A stretch of DNA of 64,000 nt from contig NC_030383.2 of assembly GCF_001625215.2 (NCBI RefSeq), positions 2,120,779 through 2,184,778 of the forward strand. Reading direction: 5' to 3'. Of the stretch, positions 59,641 to 64,000 are shown piece by piece (position 1 is the first letter of the stretch; each line of letters starts with the position of its first letter). The translations under genes were made by a program, and so were the position numbers. This DNA comes from Daucus carota subsp. sativus. Lineage: Eukaryota; Streptophyta; Magnoliopsida; Apiales; Apiaceae. The notes beneath the pieces are model-generated. The model had not been told where the DNA came from and did no database searches. It saw nothing but the letters and a program-made list of their open reading frames with translations.

Positions 59641-61139
59641 CTATGCACCATGATTCCTCAAGACTCGAACAGCAAAGTGTGTGCGGAATGGGTCTGCACA
59701 CTCAAATACAACCACGTCGCCAAGTTGGAGGCCCAATCCATCTCTAAATTGGATCCATCCATCATGAATGGTTGTGCGGTTCGAGTTGGCACCTCGATAC
59801 CTCACCTGCAGTTTCCATGCTTTCTCACCCAAATAAACATTAATGTAGTCTCTTTTCTTCCAAAAGGCAGTGACAATGCTGTAATCAGTTGATATATCCT
59901 ACATGAGTAGCCAATAGAGAAAAGGACTAATTAAGGAACTTCATACATTCAACGCAACAAAAAAAATAATTTTATAAAGCATAGATTAAAAAACTCACCA
60001 CTCCATAAACATATTTGTACAAGTGGTGAGCCTTGACAGTTATCTCAAAGCGATAACGCACGATAGGGTTATGTGCATTTAGACCTATAAAAAAATTAAC
60101 ATCAAATTTTCATTAATAACAACAAATCTGAAGAAACCAAAAAACAGGAAAACTAACTGCCAAAATTGTTATACCGCTTGAAATGGGTGTGCCAGGGAAC
60201 AGGTACTCAACAAAGTGATCATCAAAAACTGAAATAGTCGTGATGCCAGAGTCCTCATAATGAAACAAAAGCAAATTGAAGCGACTGAAATCTTGCATGC
60301 CAAATATTGAGCTGAATTTGCTCAGGCCATGGAATTTTCCAGTTTCATGGTCATAACCACCCTCAATGCTCTTCCCATTACTAAAAAAATAGTTCTGATA
60401 CGCTTTCAACATGGGAAATCGTTTCTTAATTGCATGAGGAGGCTCCTATAAAATATACTAAATTAACAACACAATAGCATATAAATTTGTTAAGTAGTTG
60501 AGTTAAGGTAAGGATTTGTCTTACATAGTCATCAATTATAGGGTCTGAATCATTAACAAAGTTCAGAAATTTCAATCCAACCTTTGCAACATTCACTAGC
60601 ACAACAAAAAAAAGATTAATTGCTTATAAATCAAAACAGTCAAATAAACAATAACATAAAAATCTAAACTGGTATCATGCTTAACAGTTGAAGGCATACC
60701 ATTTCTAGGAGGTGTTCTCTGAAAATGGTGAACCACACATGGGTACTCAATCTCCAAGAGATCAGTCCCAATAACATAAACATTGAAATTAGAGGACCCG
60801 TCAAATTGAAATACAAGCATTTCACCAGCTTTCAAGTCAAAATCAGCATAAACAGTTGAAAGGCCAGACAAGGTTCCTTTCTCTTCATTGCGCATCACCG
60901 GGATCTGATACCCATTCAGGAATTTCAACAACAAACACTTGGGAATAATATCTCCATATTTGCTGATAATTTTTGCAGGGAGTTTCTGAGACATTAAACA
61001 AATAGTTAGAGGCACAACTACAACTATTCCAATCCCAAACAACTGTACTAACCATTTCATCAGATTCCAAATCCGCAGTTGTTAAGCACTTGATAAATTT
61101 CTCTATAATAACCCCGGACAAATCCATAGCCCTATTCAT
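59641..61139 (-). CDS. B3-domain protein (REM-like) encoded antisense inside the Helitron
   Basis: Six exons on the minus strand (61053-61139, 60700-60985, 60525-60595, 60175-60445, 59999-60084, 59641-59898) join to 352 codons plus stop with clean GT-AG borders. Exon 2 holds a B3 module (KLPAKIISKYGDIIPKC, LVFQFDGSSNFNVYVIG). Exon 4 holds a second B3-like half (FSSIFGMQDFSRFNLLLF, then ISVFD). Exons 5-6 hold a third (FEITVKAHHLYKYVYGV, AWKLQVRYRG, WIQFRDGLGLQLGDVVVFE). Multiple B3 modules and no other domain place it near the REM branch of plant B3 transcription factors. It lies between the RPA genes and the Helitron 3' end, so it is inside the element. It may be a captured host gene or a long-standing accessory gene; the open frame argues against a dead fragment. 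Confidence 0.8.
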
Positions 61140-62266
61140 TTATAACCAAAAAACAAAAAATGAGAGGCATGCAAACATTGGATACAAAAACAAAACAAAA
61201 AAACGCTTCTTCACCTAACCTGGAAGAACAGAGTAAATGACGGAGCAATTGACACCTGAATGATGATAGCTTCTTGCAGCAGCACAATAATAAGATGAAT
61301 GCTTCCCCATTTAAAGTTGAGCATCATTAAAAACTGCTGCAATTAATGGTAATAGGGTGTTTAGTTGGGGAGTGCCATTAAAGGATTTCAGGCAGCATGG
61401 AGATGTTACAGTTTTCAAGAAGAATTTTGGAATGTTTGCTACGTTATTCGTTTTGGCAGGTGAATATCATATTTCAATTTTTAAACCTCTTAAGTCATGT
61501 CTTTGTTACAAAAATAAGTTACAGGTGAGAACTTTTATAATTGAGAAGTAGTTGACTAATTCAATTAAGTGAACCCAATAAAAAAAAAGAACAAATCATC
61601 AAAGAAAATTATCCATTTTTATAAAAAATGGGATTTAAAAAAACAAGATAAGGAGTTTTTTTTTTAAAAATAATATTATCAATATTAGGTGTTTTCCGGT
61701 TTAACAAAATAAATAATAATTCTTTAATTTACATTAAGTGTAGTCCCACCGGATGTAACATTTTAAGGATATTTTACAATAAATAAAGGAGATACTTTAC
61801 AAGAGATTCTTGATATTTATATCTTTAAGTCTTTTTTTTTCGAAGTGAGCAGTTCATATACAAAGGAATAGATACAAATAAATTTTTTATGGTGTTTCTA
61901 ATTTTTTTGAATAATTTTAATTCAACATATAAAACCACAAATCCGAAATCAAACTTCACAAAAAAAAAAAGAAATATTAAGCATTTGAATACTATAGATG
62001 AATATCATATGTGTTCCCAAATTGTAACAACACATCGGGTCAATGTGTAAAATTTATGCGACTTTGTTAGACTAAATGGATCTTTTAATGAAAAAATTGT
62101 AATCATTTTTTTACATTCTTTTTTTTTTATTTTGACGCAATTCATTTACATACTTTAGTTTAGTGTATAAATGTATATTGTTTAGGAAAACAAATAACGG
62201 TTGCAAAAAAAGGACAATATTTTGAGACTACGAAATTGTATTATAAACAAATATTTTATTTTCAAA
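61140..62266. other. Promoter side of the B3 gene and Helitron 3' noncoding region
   Basis: AT-rich sequence with several A and T runs. The first 200 bases should hold the leader and promoter of the minus-strand B3 gene. Nothing else was recognised. Confidence 0.5.
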
Positions 62267-62294
62267 GCCCTTGCGTAGCGGGCACAAATACTAG
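62267..62294 (+). other. Helitron 3' terminus: hairpin and CTAG
   Basis: GCCC then TT then GC pairs with GC then GGGC around a GTA loop (62267-62283), giving a six-pair stem with a two-base bulge. Seven bases later comes CTAG (62291-62294), followed by T. This is the standard CTRR end with a subterminal hairpin. Confidence 0.75.
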
Positions 62295-62423
62295 TTTATA
62301 GTATATCCTCGGTTTGATTATGCCCGAAGTTCTAGGGAGCCATGCATCAATATTGTTATGTACCTGTTCCATATTTAAATGGTGCTTCAGTAATAATTTA
62401 GATTTTAAATATATATATATATA

Positions 62424-62799
62424 GAGGGTTACTCCAGTGAGAACTTCTTAAAATGAGAACCGTGAGAACTTCCTTAATTTATCATATTTTGACTAATCTA
62501 AACATCAAACTAGTGGGTACCCAATATAAAAAGTGTATATAAAACTAGTCTCTCCCTAACTAGTCAAAAAAAAAAATTCAAAAAAAAATTCAAAAAAAAA
62601 AGTCCACTGCCACGTCATCAGTGATTTTTTTTTTATTTTTTTTAATTTTTTTTTTCGGCTAGCTAGGTGGAGACCTTAATTATATACATTTTTTGTGAAG
62701 GTGCCCCTGGCGGGGCCCTTCAAATGAATGAGATATTGATAAATTAGAAAAGTTCTCACGGTTCTCATTTTAAGAAAGTTCTCATTTGAGCAAGTGCCT
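62424..62799. mobile_element. MITE with 65-bp inverted repeats in a TA tract
   Basis: The left arm (GGGTTACTCCAGTGAGAAC, then CTTAAAATGAGAACCGTGAG, then TTAATTTATCA) is repeated inverted on the right (TGATAAATTAG, CTCACGGTTCTCATTTTAAG, GTTCTCATTTGAGCAAGTGCC). The element sits in an AT-dinucleotide tract on both sides (ATATATATA...TATATATAT), so the target duplication cannot be measured but could be 9 bp or more, as for MULE-type MITEs. Confidence 0.7.
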
Positions 62800-63257
62800 A
62801 TATATATATATATATATATATTATCATAAATAATAAAATGATATATATTATAAATATAAGTATTGTGAAAATGATATTATATTAAAATGAATCTGTATTT
62901 AAGAATAAGTATTTTTCGGTACGTGATTGTTTATATTATTTTAAATTTTCATAAATATGAGAAATTATAGCCTAAAAGAAAATTAGTTTAATTAAATTTT
63001 ATTTTTCATTAATAATAAATTTTTGTTAGAAATAAATATTGTTTTTATTTAGTAGTGAAGTAATAAAACTTTTATAAACACTTTTGTAACAATAAAAATT
63101 CATATTATATATGTATGAATTCACAACTAGATGATCCCGCCAAAAAATCAGGAAGCAGGTCTCAAGTAAAAAATGTTTGAATTATATTGTTAGCCGAAAT
63201 GAGGACAAGAGATACAGGAACAAAATAAGATTCATTATAAATCAACAGTGAAAGGCC
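62800..63257. other. AT-rich spacer, nothing recognised
   Basis: It begins with a TA microsatellite (about 62800-62822). No coding frame or element end was recognised. Confidence 0.55.
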
Positions 63258-63422
63258 ATGGGACGACTCTCTTATCTTAGCTTCAATCTCTTCATCCTCC
63301 TCGCCATCTCCTCCGTCGTCAGATCAAGAAAAAGATCGAGAGAAGAGCAATTAAGAAGATGGGTTTGTCACATGATGCTGCTCCGATTTTCAAATCCTAT
63401 GGGGTTCCTCATGGCTCAACTG
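63258..63422 (+). CDS. Candidate first exon with signal-peptide-like start, joined to the repeat
   Basis: ATG 63258 opens MGRLSYLSFNLFILLAISS followed by a basic stretch (RSRKRSREEQLRRW) and stays open to a donor-like CTG|GTATGCC at 63422/63423. The part from about 63328 on is shared with the retroposon at 33112. The hydrophobic start is like a secretory signal. No family is recognised. It could be a real exon 1 whose gene continues beyond the window, or chance coding in a repeat. Confidence 0.25.
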
Positions 63423-64000
63423 GTATGCCTTTCTATTACAATTATTTACAATATTTTCTCTTTTTCTCATGATTTTGAGTGGAATTGCGAAAGGTGTTGA
63501 TTTTAATCTTGTTTGTTTGTGTGTATTTGTTTGTTTGTTTAATCCCTGTGTTTTGTTTGGTTTTTGGTGTTTTGGGCGATTTTCGTGTTACATGTGATAC
63601 GCTTCGTTGTTCGCTTCGCATACGACGAGGCAACTTGATCGATAGCATAGCGGTGGTGGCCGATGGTGGCGGTGACGGCGGTTTCAGGACGGGATCCGGT
63701 TTCAGAAAGGAAAACGTGCTAATTGTGCCTTAATTGAGGGCGGTAATTGTGCCTCGTTAATTATGCCTCTTTATTGAGGGCATAAATTGTGCCTCAATTA
63801 TTGAGGGCGTAAATTATGCCTCTTTATTGAGGGCGTTAATTGGGCCTTATTTGAGGGCGTTAATTGTGTCTTAATTAAGGATATTAATATTTTATTATTA
63901 TGCCTTAATTAAGAGCTTAATTGTCTCAATCATGAGTTATTATGATTGTGGGAATATTTTGATGTAATCTGTTAAATATATCGACTTATATTCTTTTTGT
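63328..64000 (+). mobile_element. Second copy of the 33.1-kb retroposon sequence (cut by the window edge)
   Basis: From AAAAAGATCGAGAGA on, this matches 33284-33955 almost base for base in the same orientation, including the CAACTG|GTATGC junction, the TTTGTTTGTTTG stretch and the TTGAGGGCGT repeats. Upstream of 63328 the two copies are unrelated. The 3' tail and poly(A) would lie outside the window. Confidence 0.8.

Larger units (their letters stand above)
43809..62294 (+). mobile_element. Large Helitron carrying Rep/Pif1 helicase, two RPA genes and a B3-domain gene
   Basis: The 3' end is recognisable: a GC-rich hairpin at 62267-62283 followed by ACAAATACTAG and a T, as expected for a Helitron inserted between A and T. 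The internal genes (helicase, RPA-like pair) are on the same strand as this end. The 5' end is less certain: TCTACTAAAGCACTTC at 43809, preceded by A, fits the TC start. These borders give about 18.5 kb. No target duplication is expected. All four genes have open frames once spliced, so the element looks recent and possibly autonomous. Confidence 0.72.

Overview
The window is nuclear DNA of a flowering plant, most likely a eudicot. It is AT-rich, its genes carry many introns with GT-AG borders, it is full of small MITEs, and its host proteins belong to plant-only families (GOLVEN/RGF peptide, plastid methyltransferase, SEUSS-like co-repressor, IQD). The codons and gene families do not fix the species. 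All exon maps below were assembled by eye from splice signals and reading phase; each assembled reading frame closes without a stop.

Host part (about 1-39,700). From left to right: the first exon of an unrecognised gene (minus strand, near 1.7 kb); a secreted root-growth-factor/GOLVEN-type peptide precursor (minus, 9159-9700); an eight-exon chloroplast methyltransferase of the At2g41040 type (plus, 11454-14494); a SEUSS-LIKE2-type transcriptional adaptor (plus, 18179-23545); a BIG BROTHER-like RING-H2 ubiquitin ligase (minus, 25716-29366, with an upstream leader exon); and an IQ67-domain calmodulin-binding protein (minus, 35078-39483). Gaps and introns hold several small transposons with readable target duplications: hAT-type at 3.9, 4.7 and 14.0 kb, Tourist-type at 6.4 kb, a MULE relic with a PB1-like gene at 31.1 kb, short-LTR relics at 8.7 and 13.3 kb, and a poly(A)-tailed retroposon at 33.1 kb with an 18-bp target duplication. 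A second, partial copy of that retroposon sequence lies at the right edge.

Mobile part (about 39,700-62,300). A whole-looking PIF/Harbinger transposon (39728-43143, TAA target duplication) carries its DDE transposase and its Myb/SANT-like partner and sits just upstream of the IQD promoter. It is followed by a large Helitron of about 18.5 kb with a recognisable 3' hairpin and CTAG end at 62294. The Helitron holds an uninterrupted 15-exon Rep/Pif1 helicase gene, two tandem RPA70-like genes with matching exon sizes and, on the opposite strand near its 3' end, an open six-exon gene with B3 DNA-binding modules. That B3 gene is the most unusual cargo in the window.

Other notable structures are an IQD first intron that is a head-to-tail duplication joined exactly at its splice sites, exon duplications within the Helitron genes, and a peptide-hormone motif that departs from the family consensus at its end.
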